Source of the DNA: Pyropia yezoensis | Lineage: Eukaryota; Rhodophyta; Bangiophyceae; Bangiales; Bangiaceae | Reading direction: 5' to 3' | NCBI GenBank assembly: GCA_009829735.1 | Contig: CM020618.1 | Coordinates: 1,063,096 to 1,127,095, forward strand | Length of the DNA: 64,000 nucleotides | Shown here: positions 1 to 8,953 of the stretch, piece after piece | Layout: each line of letters opens with the position of its first letter | How positions within the stretch are numbered: position 1 is the stretch's first letter | The notes under the pieces: generated by a model | What the model was told of the DNA's origin: nothing | Database searches by the model: none | What the model saw: only the letters and a program-made list of their open reading frames with translations | Program-made: the position numbers and the translations under genes

Positions 1-57
1 GGGCCTGAATAGGACCGACTTGTTGTGGAGGGCGTAGGTCTCACAGTCAAAGATCCT
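1..57 (-). pseudogene. Left piece of the gag gene of outer element A0
   Basis: These bases match the gag of element A1 near 7899-7962 on the minus strand, with about 11 bases missing. The match stops at 57, where an LTR begins, and resumes at 9442. The last five bases, ATCCT (53-57), recur at 9442-9446. This is therefore the downstream half of a gag gene split by the insertion of A1. The rest of A0 lies left of the window. Confidence 0.8.
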
Positions 58-526
58 TGTGGCAAAAACCACTCGCACACACAGTACCCAAGTTGGGGCG
101 GTGTGCGAGGGCTGCCTCCCGTGTCGGGGGAACCGGAAGAAGTGCAAGTCGCACACACTCTATCCCTGTTGTGGGGCAATCCCCCCACGGACAAAACAAG
201 AAGATGGTGTGTGGTCCAACAGTTTCTTGGTCGGGACGGGGGACGCAGGGCCAAGCCCGCTGTCCCTCCCCTTATCCCCCCAGGGTCCACTCAGAATCTC
301 GCCACTCAGAATCTCCCACCCCAGCACCTGCCCACCGGGCCACACGAAAATTCAAGACGATAAATGCAGAAAACCCTCAAATCCAGGTTGGATTTACTAC
401 TAAGCTAACTATCCCGAACTTAGGGAATATGGACCCAAATGCAGGGGGAGGAACGGATCAGGCTAGTGGCCTGCCGCCCCTTGCATGGCACGTGTTGCCC
501 CCTACCTGGGGGTCAATACTGCCACA
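58..526 (-). repeat. 3' LTR of element A1
   Basis: This 469-bp repeat begins TGTGGCA and ends TGCCACA, a perfect 7-bp terminal inversion. It is nearly identical to 8974-9441 and 10457-10925. Inside it a 14-base unit, CCACTCAGAATCTC, is repeated in tandem near 289-318. Relative to the element the LTR reads on the minus strand. Confidence 0.93.
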
Positions 527-539
527 CTCCCCTCTCCTC
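527..539 (-). other. Polypurine tract of A1
   Basis: The minus strand reads GAGGAGAGGGGAG directly against the 3' LTR. That is the expected position and composition of the RNase H-resistant primer for plus-strand DNA synthesis. Confidence 0.8.
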
Positions 540-872
540 AGTTCCGACCGACCCGGTCGGCCCTGTGAGGGGGTGCGTAAACGCACGTCTCGGCGTTGGG
601 GGGGGGGGGACGCGACTTGCTGTCCCCCCTTGAGTACGTAACGCGGATGTGGAGGCGGTCACGTTGGCCGCCCCTCTCCTCAAGCTTGCCCACTTGGCAG
701 CTTGCTCTCCTCGGTTCACACCTCACCACCACCACCACTTCTCCTTCACCTTACACGGGGCCACCCCACGCTGGGGAGGCCACCCGTTTACCCACGATCC
801 GAGTCCCCCTCAACTCGAGGCGGGTCTCGTGCCGCGATAGCCAGGACGTCTCTCCCCAACTTGGGGAGAGCC
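540..872 (+). other. Upstream region of the antisense ORF of A1
   Basis: No gene is seen here. The stretch contains a run of G at about 597-609 and, at 850-870, a perfect inverted repeat (stem CTCTCCCCAA, single-base loop) ending two bases before the ATG at 873. If the antisense frame is transcribed, its promoter and 5' leader must lie here or in the LTR. I see no clear TATA box. Confidence 0.4.
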
Positions 873-2816
873 ATGGCGACTCCGGGAGTGGAGACGGACT
901 CTCTCGATGAGCGTATGGAGGACACCTCCTACGGTGCAGCGCCTGCCGGGACTTCCGGCGGGGGCTCCGCGATCGCTCCGGGGGGTGGGACTCCCGCGTC
1001 ACCCGGCTTTGGGTTGACGGCAGGATCTCCCCCGGAGGCGGGACAAGTTGTCCCGCGTGAGGCCTTGGGGCGGTGGTTTTACCCCGCTTGGCCTCTGTAT
1101 GAGGAGGGGTTGACTGTTCTTCGCTGTGGCCGACTCGGCGCAGCGATGGGTCGGGTATGGGACCGCCTACGGGAGAAGTATCCCCGTAGGGTCGGGTTCC
1201 CTGCCGGCTTCAGGACGGACCAGTTTGCCTTCCTGGACGACGAGGAGGTCGAGGACGTGCAGCGGGCCAAGGCCATGGTGGACCGCGGGGGAACTATCCC
1301 GGGTCCCGGCGACTTGCCGACCTTCACTTGGGACGCGGTGGCAACTCGCCCCCCGTACCTTCACGAGGCCGATCCGCACACTCATCACTTTGATGTGCGG
1401 ATGGAGAAGGACTTCCGGCGAGGTCCCTACTTGGTGACCTCGGCTCAACTTGAGTTTCCTCAGCAGTCTGCTGCCAGTAAGGAGCAATACTACCCGAAGA
1501 AGCCCGAGTGGTGGCCTCAAGTTGAGGTCCCCTACGGGTTCCCGGCATTGTTGCCACGGTTGCTTGACCACTTCGGCTCCGTCATGTTGACGGCTGGCCC
1601 TGTTCATCTGGTGTGGGCCATGTTGGCCACCCAGTGGCTCCTCGAGGTCATGTCGACCTGGGTGTCATGTGTTCAGCGGCGGGGGATGCTCTGGCATCTC
1701 CCCCTCCGGCTCATCCAGGGTTTGGAACAGCTCACCCCTCAGCTAGTTGCTGAGGGGTGCTCGTCAGGACAACTCACTCTACTTGAGGAGATGCTCCGCC
1801 TCCACAAGTTTATCGAGTGGGAGAGCATTGAGCACAAGTTGCGCCGCCCCACTCGGGGGCCCAAGGACGATGGCGCACTTCGCCAGTTCGTGTGGGTCGC
1901 TCGTGAACTTCACGACGGCCGGGTGGTCCTACGAGAGGGGTTGGGCATCGGGGACTACCCGTATGCCCCGGGGGTGGATCGTCACACTGCGCCACCCCCG
2001 GACAAGCCCATAGTTATGGCTGTGCCCTCATATGATGACCATATGACTCAACCTACTGCGGGGGCCCCAAGTCGGGGTCGCAGTTACACCCGGGTACCGC
2101 CACCTCGGCGTGCCCCTCCGCTTCCTCCTGTTCCTTTCCAGCCTCACGGGAACATCCCGATCAGCGTGGCCGTGGAGTCATCCACACCGGTGTCTCCCAA
2201 CTTGGGGGCCACCCTCCTGACGGTATACCCCAAGTTGGTGTTACCGCCCACGCCTCTAACCTCAGAGATGATGATCACCACGTTGGTGCGCACCATTTCC
2301 TGGTTGGCCGCGTCGACCGCAACCCTCCAAAGTTCCGAGACTCCTCAACTTGAGGAGCGCGTTCGTACTGCAGTGGCGACCGCGAGTTGCGAGTCGGTGG
2401 CGGAGTTTATGACGGCCGAGTTGGCTCGCATTGGGGCTATTATGCCCCAGCCAACCCCACTTGGGCGTGGCAAGCGTCGTGCGAGCCGGGCATACTCGCC
2501 TCCTCGCCGTCGTCGCCGTCACTCGCGGCGCTCTCCCTCCGTGTCGGAAGACGAGTTGTCTTACTCCGTCTCGGAGTCCTCTACCCCATCGGAGACGGAG
2601 TCTGTCCAGCGTCTGCGTCGCAAACTTGCGCGCAAGACCAGGCAGAAGAGTAGCCACGGTCGGCGCCACTTGCGCGACCGTGAGGGGCGCGACGGTTCCG
2701 ACTTGGAGCCGCCGCCCCTTCCAACGAGTGGAGACCGTTATCGGCGTGGGTCTCGCCGCTCGCCTCCACGTGAGGGCGAGGGCCGTGGAGTGGGAGAGTC
2801 TAGCATGCGTGCCTAG
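873..2816 (+). CDS. Antisense ORF of family A (aORF-A), unknown function
   Basis: This 647-residue frame lies on the strand opposite to gag and pol, between the pol stop and the 3' LTR. The frame is open from 702, but ATG 873 (context gagccATGG) is the likelier start because the codons before it encode low-complexity sequence. The N-terminal 60 residues are Gly/Pro-rich. A globular part follows (about 65-400), with a helical stretch around residues 225-330 containing FGSV and LWHLP motifs that recur in the antisense frames of families C and D. The C-terminal 150 residues are Arg/Ser-rich with likely nuclear localisation signals. I see no signal peptide, membrane segment or enzymatic motif. 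Antisense ORFs are known in some plant gypsy elements, but I recognise no family here. A nuclear, nucleic-acid-binding role is inference from composition. Confidence 0.75.
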   Translation: MATPGVETDSLDERMEDTSYGAAPAGTSGGGSAIAPGGGTPASPGFGLTAGSPPEAGQVVPREALGRWFYPAWPLYEEGLTVLRCGRLGAAMGRVWDRLREKYPRRVGFPAGFRTDQFAFLDDEEVEDVQRAKAMVDRGGTIPGPGDLPTFTWDAVATRPPYLHEADPHTHHFDVRMEKDFRRGPYLVTSAQLEFPQQSAASKEQYYPKKPEWWPQVEVPYGFPALLPRLLDHFGSVMLTAGPVHLVWAMLATQWLLEVMSTWVSCVQRRGMLWHLPLRLIQGLEQLTPQLVAEGCSSGQLTLLEEMLRLHKFIEWESIEHKLRRPTRGPKDDGALRQFVWVARELHDGRVVLREGLGIGDYPYAPGVDRHTAPPPDKPIVMAVPSYDDHMTQPTAGAPSRGRSYTRVPPPRRAPPLPPVPFQPHGNIPISVAVESSTPVSPNLGATLLTVYPKLVLPPTPLTSEMMITTLVRTISWLAASTATLQSSETPQLEERVRTAVATASCESVAEFMTAELARIGAIMPQPTPLGRGKRRASRAYSPPRRRRRHSRRSPSVSEDELSYSVSESSTPSETESVQRLRRKLARKTRQKSSHGRRHLRDREGRDGSDLEPPPLPTSGDRYRRGSRRSPPREGEGRGVGESSMRA

Positions 2817-2927
2817 TTGGCAGCTGCCTTTGTTGTGAGAGTGTGAGGGTTAGGGCTGTAGTTTAAAGCCACTCTGCGTACCACTTCGACTTGAAGCACT
2901 CTCTTGGCACTGTTGCTCGGCCTTTCC

Positions 2928-5900
2928 TCACGTTGAGGGAGGGCTGTTAGGGTCTATCTCGTTCCGGGCACAGTACGCCCGGACCTTCTCAGCAGGAAGG
3001 TCCTCCACATACTCCCACGTATCATCCTTGGCTTTGTAGCCAAACCAACGCACCCTCAACATGAGGCGGTCAGTATCCTCATCCCAGCCGTGGTCGATGA
3101 ACTTGTCGAACACGTACTCCTGCGGGCCCTGTTTGGCTGCAGGCAGCGAGGGCAGGCGCCACGTTTTCAAAGCACGCGCCCAAGCTGGGTCGCCTGCAGG
3201 CGGTGGTGCAACTTTGACCACGTCCTGTCCGTTCACTGTGCGGACCCCATCGTCACTTTCGATGGTGAAGCGCCGCCCATCAGTACGAAGGACCTGGTAC
3301 GGCCCCTTCGTCTGGAACACCAACTTACCCCCAGTTGGGGTGTGTGAGTGGACCAATACCCAGTCACCCTGCTCGGGGACATGCTTGGCGTTGCGCACCT
3401 TTTTGTCAAAGGTACGCTTGTAGCGCTTTTGTGCTTTGTCCATCTCAGCCCTGACTTTAGGGATGAGGTTTTCAAGCCTAGCAGCGAACTCCGCCTTACT
3501 CTCAGTAGGAGTGGGCGTACTGCCACCATCCTCCCTAGTTGGGAGCGGCCGCCGCACGGCAATAGACCGCACGCGACGGGGGGTCACAAAAGCGAGGGGT
3601 ACTTCCCCGGTAGATGAGTGAACCTGCGAATTGTAGGCAGTGGTCAGAATAGAAATGTATTGGTCCCACGTCTTCACGTGCTCACTCACATAATGGCGCA
3701 GCTGCCTAACAATAGTTTTGTTGAAGCGCTCCACCTGCCCATTAGTTTGTGGGTGGTAGGGGGTGGCATAGTTTGCCTTAACCCCCAACATATCCAGCAC
3801 TCCTTGAAACAGTACAGACGCAAATTGCGGTCCATTGTCCGATAGTGTACTATCCGGAATGCCATACGCGGCAACCCAGTGATCTAGGAAGGCTGACACG
3901 ACCGACATGGCCGTGATCTCTGCCAGTGGGATCGCTCGCGTAAGTTTCGTGAAGCGGTCACAGATGACCAGGAGGTACTGGTTGCCCTCCTCGGTCACTG
4001 GCAGTGGCCCAAGGATGTCCATCGCCAACGCGGCGAAGGGCTCCTTGGCCGGGAACAATAGCATAGCCGTAGTAGGCCGCCGTTCCATCAGACGGTTCTG
4101 TGCACAACTTGTGCAGGCAGCCACCCAACTGTAGATGTCCACCACCATGGACGGCCAGTAGTACCTGGTCCTCAGGGTCTGGTACAGTTTACTAGACCCC
4201 AGGTGTCCACCCGTGGGAGCGTTATGCTCCCTCTCAAGGATACTGTCCTTGAGGGATGCGGGGACGACAAGTTGTTCGGTCCCCTGGAATACCCCCCTCC
4301 TCATGAGGAGGCCATCGTCTCCCAGGAAGAACCGCGTCTCCGCCACTGTATCCAGGGTATCCCTCTGCGACTTGCAGAAGGGATCCTCGGCCTGGGCCTT
4401 CACTACTTCGTCCAGGGACAGGGGCAAGTACTTCTTGTTCCCTGGCGCCTCGGGATTCAACGCCTGACCCGAGCGCGTGACTACCCCCACGATGGGGATG
4501 TCCTCATCGACTGGGGTGGTGTCCAGTCCCTCGGTAGGTACCCGAGAGAGGCCGTCGGCAAGGGCATGTTGCCTGCCAGGTCGGTACTCAATATCAAAGT
4601 TGAAGGGTGCAAGTCGCACCCTCCACCGGTTGAGACGAGTGTTCGTACAGTCCGTCTTGAAGATGAACTGCAACGCGCGGTGGTCACAGCGGATGAGGAA
4701 CTTCTCACCCTCTAGGTAGTGACGAAGTGACGTCACCGCCCATACCACTGCGAGTCCTTCCAACTCGGTGACTCCGTAGTTCTTCTCGGCCGAGTTTAGC
4801 CCCTTGCTGAAGTATCCCACCGGCAAGTACTCCTTGTCCGGCTGTTGCTGAAGCAACACACAACCAAGTTGGTCGTAGCTAGCGTCCACATCCAGGATGT
4901 AGTGGCCTCCCAACCTGGGAATAGCCAGGATAGGGGGCTTCAGCAGAAGGTCCCGAAGAGTCTCAAAGGATTCCTGCTCCACCCGACTTGGGGGAGGCAG
5001 GTTCTTCGGTAGCGTTGAGCTCACTAACTCATTCAACGGCTTCGCCACTTTGGCGAAGCCCTTAGTGAAACGTCGGTACACGTTACACATCCCGAGGAAG
5101 CTCCTCATCTGGGTCTGGGTCCGGGGGTACTGAGCCTTGCGGATGGCCCTCAAGTTTTTCTCGTTGACACTGAGACGCCCCGGACGGACAACATGTCCCA
5201 AGTACTCCACCTCTTGAGTGAAGAGGTGGCACTTACTCGCCTTCAGTGACACTCCGGCGTCAGCAAGTAGCTTGAACACCTGGCCAAGATGGCCAATGTG
5301 TTCCTCCGGACTTCGGGAGAACACAATGATATCGTCTAGGTACACGAGACAGATCTGCCACCGTACTCCGGCCAGAATCATGTCCATAGCGCGCTGGAAA
5401 GTTGCCGGCGCGTTACACAGGCCAAACGGTAGACGCTTGCACTGGTAGGTACCACAGTGACAGGTAAAGGTAGTTTTATGCCTGTCCACCGGGGCAATGG
5501 GAATTTGCCAGTACCCCGCGTTACAGTCCAGGGTAGAGAACACGTTTGCCTCCCCCAGAGAGTCCAGACAGTCATCCATCCGAGGTAGGGGATAACTATC
5601 CTTCACCGTGCTCTCGTTGAGCTTACGGTAGTCGATACAGAACCGGGGGGTCCCATCAACTTTGGGGACGATCACCACCGGACTCGCCCACTCGGCGTTG
5701 CTGGCCTCGATCACATCGAGGGCCTCCATGCGAGCAACTTGCTCCTTAACGAGGGCCCTTGAACGGGGTCCCCCCCTATACGGTTGTTGGCGTATAGGGG
5801 GCGCACCGGGTTTCAACTCGATCCGGTGTTGGGTAGCTCTCATGAGTCCCAATTGACCATCCCACAACTTGTGATATTGGTCCAAGAGGCGTTCAACTTG

Positions 5901-6911
5901 AACCCTCAACCTGGGTGGAACACCCTCCATGTTTACCTGGGGCCGAGGAGAGGCGGCCGACTTGGCTTGATGCTTCTCCTTTCCGGACTTCGGGTCGCTA
6001 CTTGCGCCCGCGCTGAGGGTGACCGCTACTACCGGTCCCTCGTGTTGGTCGATATAGCCGAACTTGGCCCCCGACTTGAAGAACTTGGGCGACGAGCTCA
6101 GGTTCATCACCTGGATCCTCCACGGGACTCCGGCTTTGGAGTCCATCGTGCCCAGGGCAACATGCACTTGGTGCTTGCGAGCAAGACGGGGGTTAGGGTG
6201 CACCAACCCGTTCCCCGCATAATCAGTTACAACATCCACGTGCGCCACCGAGTTGGGGGGCAACGTGACTTTACGGGCTAAACGCAGAGTAGCAGTAAAC
6301 CCTTCCCTCACAGAACAAACAGGCTTCGACTGTGAAACTGTCACAGGAGCCACAGACTTTCCCTTACCAAGGATGGGGATAGTCTCCCCATTCATCAACT
6401 TGACCCAGTACTCAGGGCCACAAATCAAAGGCACTTGTGTTACGACATAAGGGGTACCCAGAAGCAGGGGTACCGATATATTCTCAACTACACCATAGGT
6501 CACGTCGACCTCATGGGTCCCCAACCGAGTTGGTAGGGTCACGGCACCAACGATGGGAAGTACCCCACCATTGATATCGATCAGATGGTCAGCTTTAGAC
6601 TTCCAGCGTTGGAGCCTCATCCCCTTTGGTAATAGCGACTTGCGTATCAAGGAGGCTCCTGACCCGGTATCAAGTACGATACGGGCACAACAGGCGCGGC
6701 CGGGGGCAAGTTGCACCCGTCCAGCCACCTGGAAGTTCTCACCCGTCAGCACCGCGATGACCCGACGTGGGTTTACGTTCTTGGGAAGTCCCACCCGAGG
6801 TGGGCGGACTCCCTTAGGTCGCCGCAGTATCCGACACGGTTGGTTCGTCCTCTTGGCCCACTTGGCCGAGGCTGCCGTTGTGAGCTTCGGACGACCAGCT
6901 CCAACGGTCAT
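2928..6911 (-). CDS. pol: Pol polyprotein of element A1
   Basis: This 1327-residue frame is open from ATG 6911 and lies in the -1 frame relative to gag, so a Gag-Pol fusion through 6914-6920 is the likely product. Domains in order: aspartic protease with DTGSG at about 81-85; reverse transcriptase with YLDD at about 525; RNase H starting near 670; integrase with an HHCC zinc region at about 900-940, then the D, D and E catalytic residues in MDILGPL (about 963), SDNGPQF (about 1021) and VERFNK (about 1058). A chromodomain-like tail (RVRWFGYKAKDDTWE) sits at about 1270-1315. All key residues are present and the frame has no break. The ATG overlaps the gag stop as ATGA, so reinitiation is an alternative to frameshifting. 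Confidence 0.95.
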   Translation of the reverse strand: MTVGAGRPKLTTAASAKWAKRTNQPCRILRRPKGVRPPRVGLPKNVNPRRVIAVLTGENFQVAGRVQLAPGRACCARIVLDTGSGASLIRKSLLPKGMRLQRWKSKADHLIDINGGVLPIVGAVTLPTRLGTHEVDVTYGVVENISVPLLLGTPYVVTQVPLICGPEYWVKLMNGETIPILGKGKSVAPVTVSQSKPVCSVREGFTATLRLARKVTLPPNSVAHVDVVTDYAGNGLVHPNPRLARKHQVHVALGTMDSKAGVPWRIQVMNLSSSPKFFKSGAKFGYIDQHEGPVVAVTLSAGASSDPKSGKEKHQAKSAASPRPQVNMEGVPPRLRVQVERLLDQYHKLWDGQLGLMRATQHRIELKPGAPPIRQQPYRGGPRSRALVKEQVARMEALDVIEASNAEWASPVVIVPKVDGTPRFCIDYRKLNESTVKDSYPLPRMDDCLDSLGEANVFSTLDCNAGYWQIPIAPVDRHKTTFTCHCGTYQCKRLPFGLCNAPATFQRAMDMILAGVRWQICLVYLDDIIVFSRSPEEHIGHLGQVFKLLADAGVSLKASKCHLFTQEVEYLGHVVRPGRLSVNEKNLRAIRKAQYPRTQTQMRSFLGMCNVYRRFTKGFAKVAKPLNELVSSTLPKNLPPPSRVEQESFETLRDLLLKPPILAIPRLGGHYILDVDASYDQLGCVLLQQQPDKEYLPVGYFSKGLNSAEKNYGVTELEGLAVVWAVTSLRHYLEGEKFLIRCDHRALQFIFKTDCTNTRLNRWRVRLAPFNFDIEYRPGRQHALADGLSRVPTEGLDTTPVDEDIPIVGVVTRSGQALNPEAPGNKKYLPLSLDEVVKAQAEDPFCKSQRDTLDTVAETRFFLGDDGLLMRRGVFQGTEQLVVPASLKDSILEREHNAPTGGHLGSSKLYQTLRTRYYWPSMVVDIYSWVAACTSCAQNRLMERRPTTAMLLFPAKEPFAALAMDILGPLPVTEEGNQYLLVICDRFTKLTRAIPLAEITAMSVVSAFLDHWVAAYGIPDSTLSDNGPQFASVLFQGVLDMLGVKANYATPYHPQTNGQVERFNKTIVRQLRHYVSEHVKTWDQYISILTTAYNSQVHSSTGEVPLAFVTPRRVRSIAVRRPLPTREDGGSTPTPTESKAEFAARLENLIPKVRAEMDKAQKRYKRTFDKKVRNAKHVPEQGDWVLVHSHTPTGGKLVFQTKGPYQVLRTDGRRFTIESDDGVRTVNGQDVVKVAPPPAGDPAWARALKTWRLPSLPAAKQGPQEYVFDKFIDHGWDEDTDRLMLRVRWFGYKAKDDTWEYVEDLPAEKVRAYCARNEIDPNSPPST

Positions 6912-6920
6912 TCGTTTCCC
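6875..6920 (-). promoter_or_regulatory. -1 ribosomal frameshift signal at the gag-pol junction of A1
   Basis: The minus strand carries the heptamer GGGAAAC (6920-6914) in the gag phase G GGA AAC, the classical X XXY YYZ arrangement. Slippage to GGG AAA enters the pol frame. After a 6-base spacer (GAATGA, containing the gag stop) a stem forms between CCGTTGGAGCT (6907-6897) and AGCTC-A-CAACGG (6886-6875), that is 11 base pairs with one bulged A. Spacer length and stem strength fit known -1 frameshift stimulators. The function is inferred from sequence. Confidence 0.8.
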
Positions 6921-8854
6921 GCCGACTTGGCGTCCGAATCTGAGGGCGAAGGGGACGACGACGAGTCCGAGGACGACGTGTCCGCCCCCTCCGTCGAGGG
7001 TGTGGCGACCGCCACCACTGGTCGAGACCCACCCTCGCGGCGTGAACGCACTTCGTTCGTAGCCGACTTCTTACTCGCATTCCTAACAAGCTGTTGGATG
7101 CGTTTACTCAACTTGGGGCAATCATATGCCCAGTGACCATCGGAGTTGCAGTTCCAACACCGATGATCAGTTCCCGGAGGGGTCTTCCCAACTGGGGAAG
7201 ACGACGAGGTACCTTGGGAAGTTCCCACGGCAGCTACCACCCTCTCCTTGCGGATTCGGCGTGCCTCTCGCAACTCTCTGGCCTGGCGCGCCTCTTCCCG
7301 TTCCTTGGCCAACTCGGCCTGACGCTCCTGGCGTTGTTCTTCCCGCAACTTGCGGTAGGCCTCGCCTCTGCGGTAGGCGAACCTAGCCAACTCGGCCAGG
7401 GTCGCCCGGGCAGTGTTATGCTCCCGGGTCTCCATCCGGACTGACCAGTGGAGTCCTTCCACAAACCGACTCTTCACCACAGCTTGTGGATGAAGAAACC
7501 CACAAAGATTGTTGAGCTTACGGACTCGCTCCGCAAAGGACAACTCGTCCTCCGCCTCTTCCTGATGGGCTTGCGTAAACTCCTCGACTTGAGAAGCCAA
7601 CGCCGCTTCATCAACCATGGCCCTCAACAACCAGTTGACGAGCTCCAAATAGGACGTCACCTCCCCAGCGCCTCCACTTGAGGAGCTGGGCATGACGGAC
7701 ATAAGTTCTGTCCGCAGGTCTCCCTTCGTAAACTCCTGTAGCATGTAAAAAGCCATGCCTTCACTTATGGCATTGTCGTCACAGGCTTTTGTGAAACGAC
7801 GTAGGAACTCAAAGACACGGAGGGGGGGAGTTCCATCCCACTCCGCTCTGTGCCCAAAAGAATGAAGTGCATTCTTCTTGGCACGGCCCATAGCTCGGGC
7901 CTGGTCAGGACCATACGCCACCGACTTGTTGTGGAGAGCGTAGGTCTCACAGTCAAAGATCCGCTGGTAGACCGGGTTGGCTACCTGAATCTTGGGCGGC
8001 ACCTCACGTTGAGGGAACAGCCGCTGTGGCACTGGGGTAAGTCCACCCTCAGTGCCTGTAGTCTGGTACGGCGAGCTTGGTGTAGCCGCCGGCGTTTCCG
8101 AGGGGAACTCCCCCGTGAAGGGCGTACGCCCCACCGCGTATGGTGTGGCTCCCTCGTTGGGAGTCACAGGTGTCGCCCCCAGTTCGGGGCGACCCGAGAT
8201 AGGCGTGGGGAGGGATTCCCCCTGCGCCTGTGGGCTCGAAAGCCCCAATCCGGTCTGGACATTCAGGCCATCTGGCAAACTCGCTACAATCTGATTCAGA
8301 ATAGTATTCGTCATCGTGACCACCAGGTCCGGCAAAGTCTGCCGCAACACATTGGTCGCCTCCCGACGGACAGTTTCCGCGAGGAGTGGATTGACGACTC
8401 CAGTTGAGTCTCGGTCCGCCTCCGGGAGTCCACCTGAGGGGTAACCACGTTCCTCAGGGGTCTCAACCGGGGGCATGGGCGCGAGCCCATCGCCGACCAA
8501 CGGAGGTCCGCCGTCCTCCGAAAGCCTAGTTGGCGATGGCTCCATGCCAAAGTTGGCTCCAACCCGAGTGGAACTCGCGGGGACAGTCCTCACCCCTTGG
8601 GACGTTCCCGTTGAGTATACCACGCGGTGGCCAGACTTCGGCCCACCCACGTCAGAAGTGTCACCCGAGTGAACTCCCGACTGAGTCGGGGTGGCCTGTT
8701 GCCCGCCCGCACTTCCAGTCCTGCTGGCTTGAGGGACCTCTAGTCCCTCTGCGACCCCAGGTAAACCCACCTGTGTCTCACCAGTATTCAAAGGCACTGA
8801 AGTACGTGCGTCACCCGTGTACTCCCCGGACGACGGGGGGTCCGAGCTAGCCAT
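6908..8854 (-). CDS. gag: Gag polyprotein of element A1
   Basis: This 648-residue frame starts at ATG 8854 (residues MASSDPPSSGEY); the open frame extends eight codons further but without an ATG. The N-terminal half is Pro/Gly/Thr-rich. A capsid-like helical region lies around residues 300-480. A charged, Glu/Arg-rich probable coiled coil covers about 500-540. A CCHC zinc knuckle, CWNCNSDGHWAYDC, follows at about 565-578, and a Ser/Asp-rich tail ends in GNE. Gag forms the virus-like particle and its knuckle binds genomic RNA. It ends in TGA inside the ATGA overlap with pol and carries the slippery heptamer in its last codons. The leader to the primer-binding site is only about 100 bases. Confidence 0.93.
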   Translation of the reverse strand: MASSDPPSSGEYTGDARTSVPLNTGETQVGLPGVAEGLEVPQASRTGSAGGQQATPTQSGVHSGDTSDVGGPKSGHRVVYSTGTSQGVRTVPASSTRVGANFGMEPSPTRLSEDGGPPLVGDGLAPMPPVETPEERGYPSGGLPEADRDSTGVVNPLLAETVRREATNVLRQTLPDLVVTMTNTILNQIVASLPDGLNVQTGLGLSSPQAQGESLPTPISGRPELGATPVTPNEGATPYAVGRTPFTGEFPSETPAATPSSPYQTTGTEGGLTPVPQRLFPQREVPPKIQVANPVYQRIFDCETYALHNKSVAYGPDQARAMGRAKKNALHSFGHRAEWDGTPPLRVFEFLRRFTKACDDNAISEGMAFYMLQEFTKGDLRTELMSVMPSSSSGGAGEVTSYLELVNWLLRAMVDEAALASQVEEFTQAHQEEAEDELSFAERVRKLNNLCGFLHPQAVVKSRFVEGLHWSVRMETREHNTARATLAELARFAYRRGEAYRKLREEQRQERQAELAKEREEARQARELREARRIRKERVVAAVGTSQGTSSSSPVGKTPPGTDHRCWNCNSDGHWAYDCPKLSKRIQQLVRNASKKSATNEVRSRREGGSRPVVAVATPSTEGADTSSSDSSSSPSPSDSDAKSAGNE

Positions 8855-8953
8855 GTTGGCTAACGATCCGTATGACACGGTCCAAGTCCACCGTTCCTCT
8901 GAGACAGAGGGCCCCCTACACCCGGGTGCACCCGGAGGTAAAGTTTACCTCTG

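Noticed and set aside
57..641. Open frames inside the A LTR copies, repeated at 8817-9278 and 10292-10807
   Set aside because: All lie across LTR and leader sequence in both strands, show no domain, and are repeated because the LTR is repeated.
873..2816. Family A antisense ORF as an envelope gene
   Set aside because: It is on the wrong strand for an env gene and shows neither a signal peptide nor a membrane anchor.
6908..6911. ATGA overlap as the sole mechanism for pol expression in A1
   Set aside because: Possible, but the in-phase slippery heptamer with a spaced stem, and its conservation in C2 and D3 where no ATGA exists, make frameshifting the better explanation.
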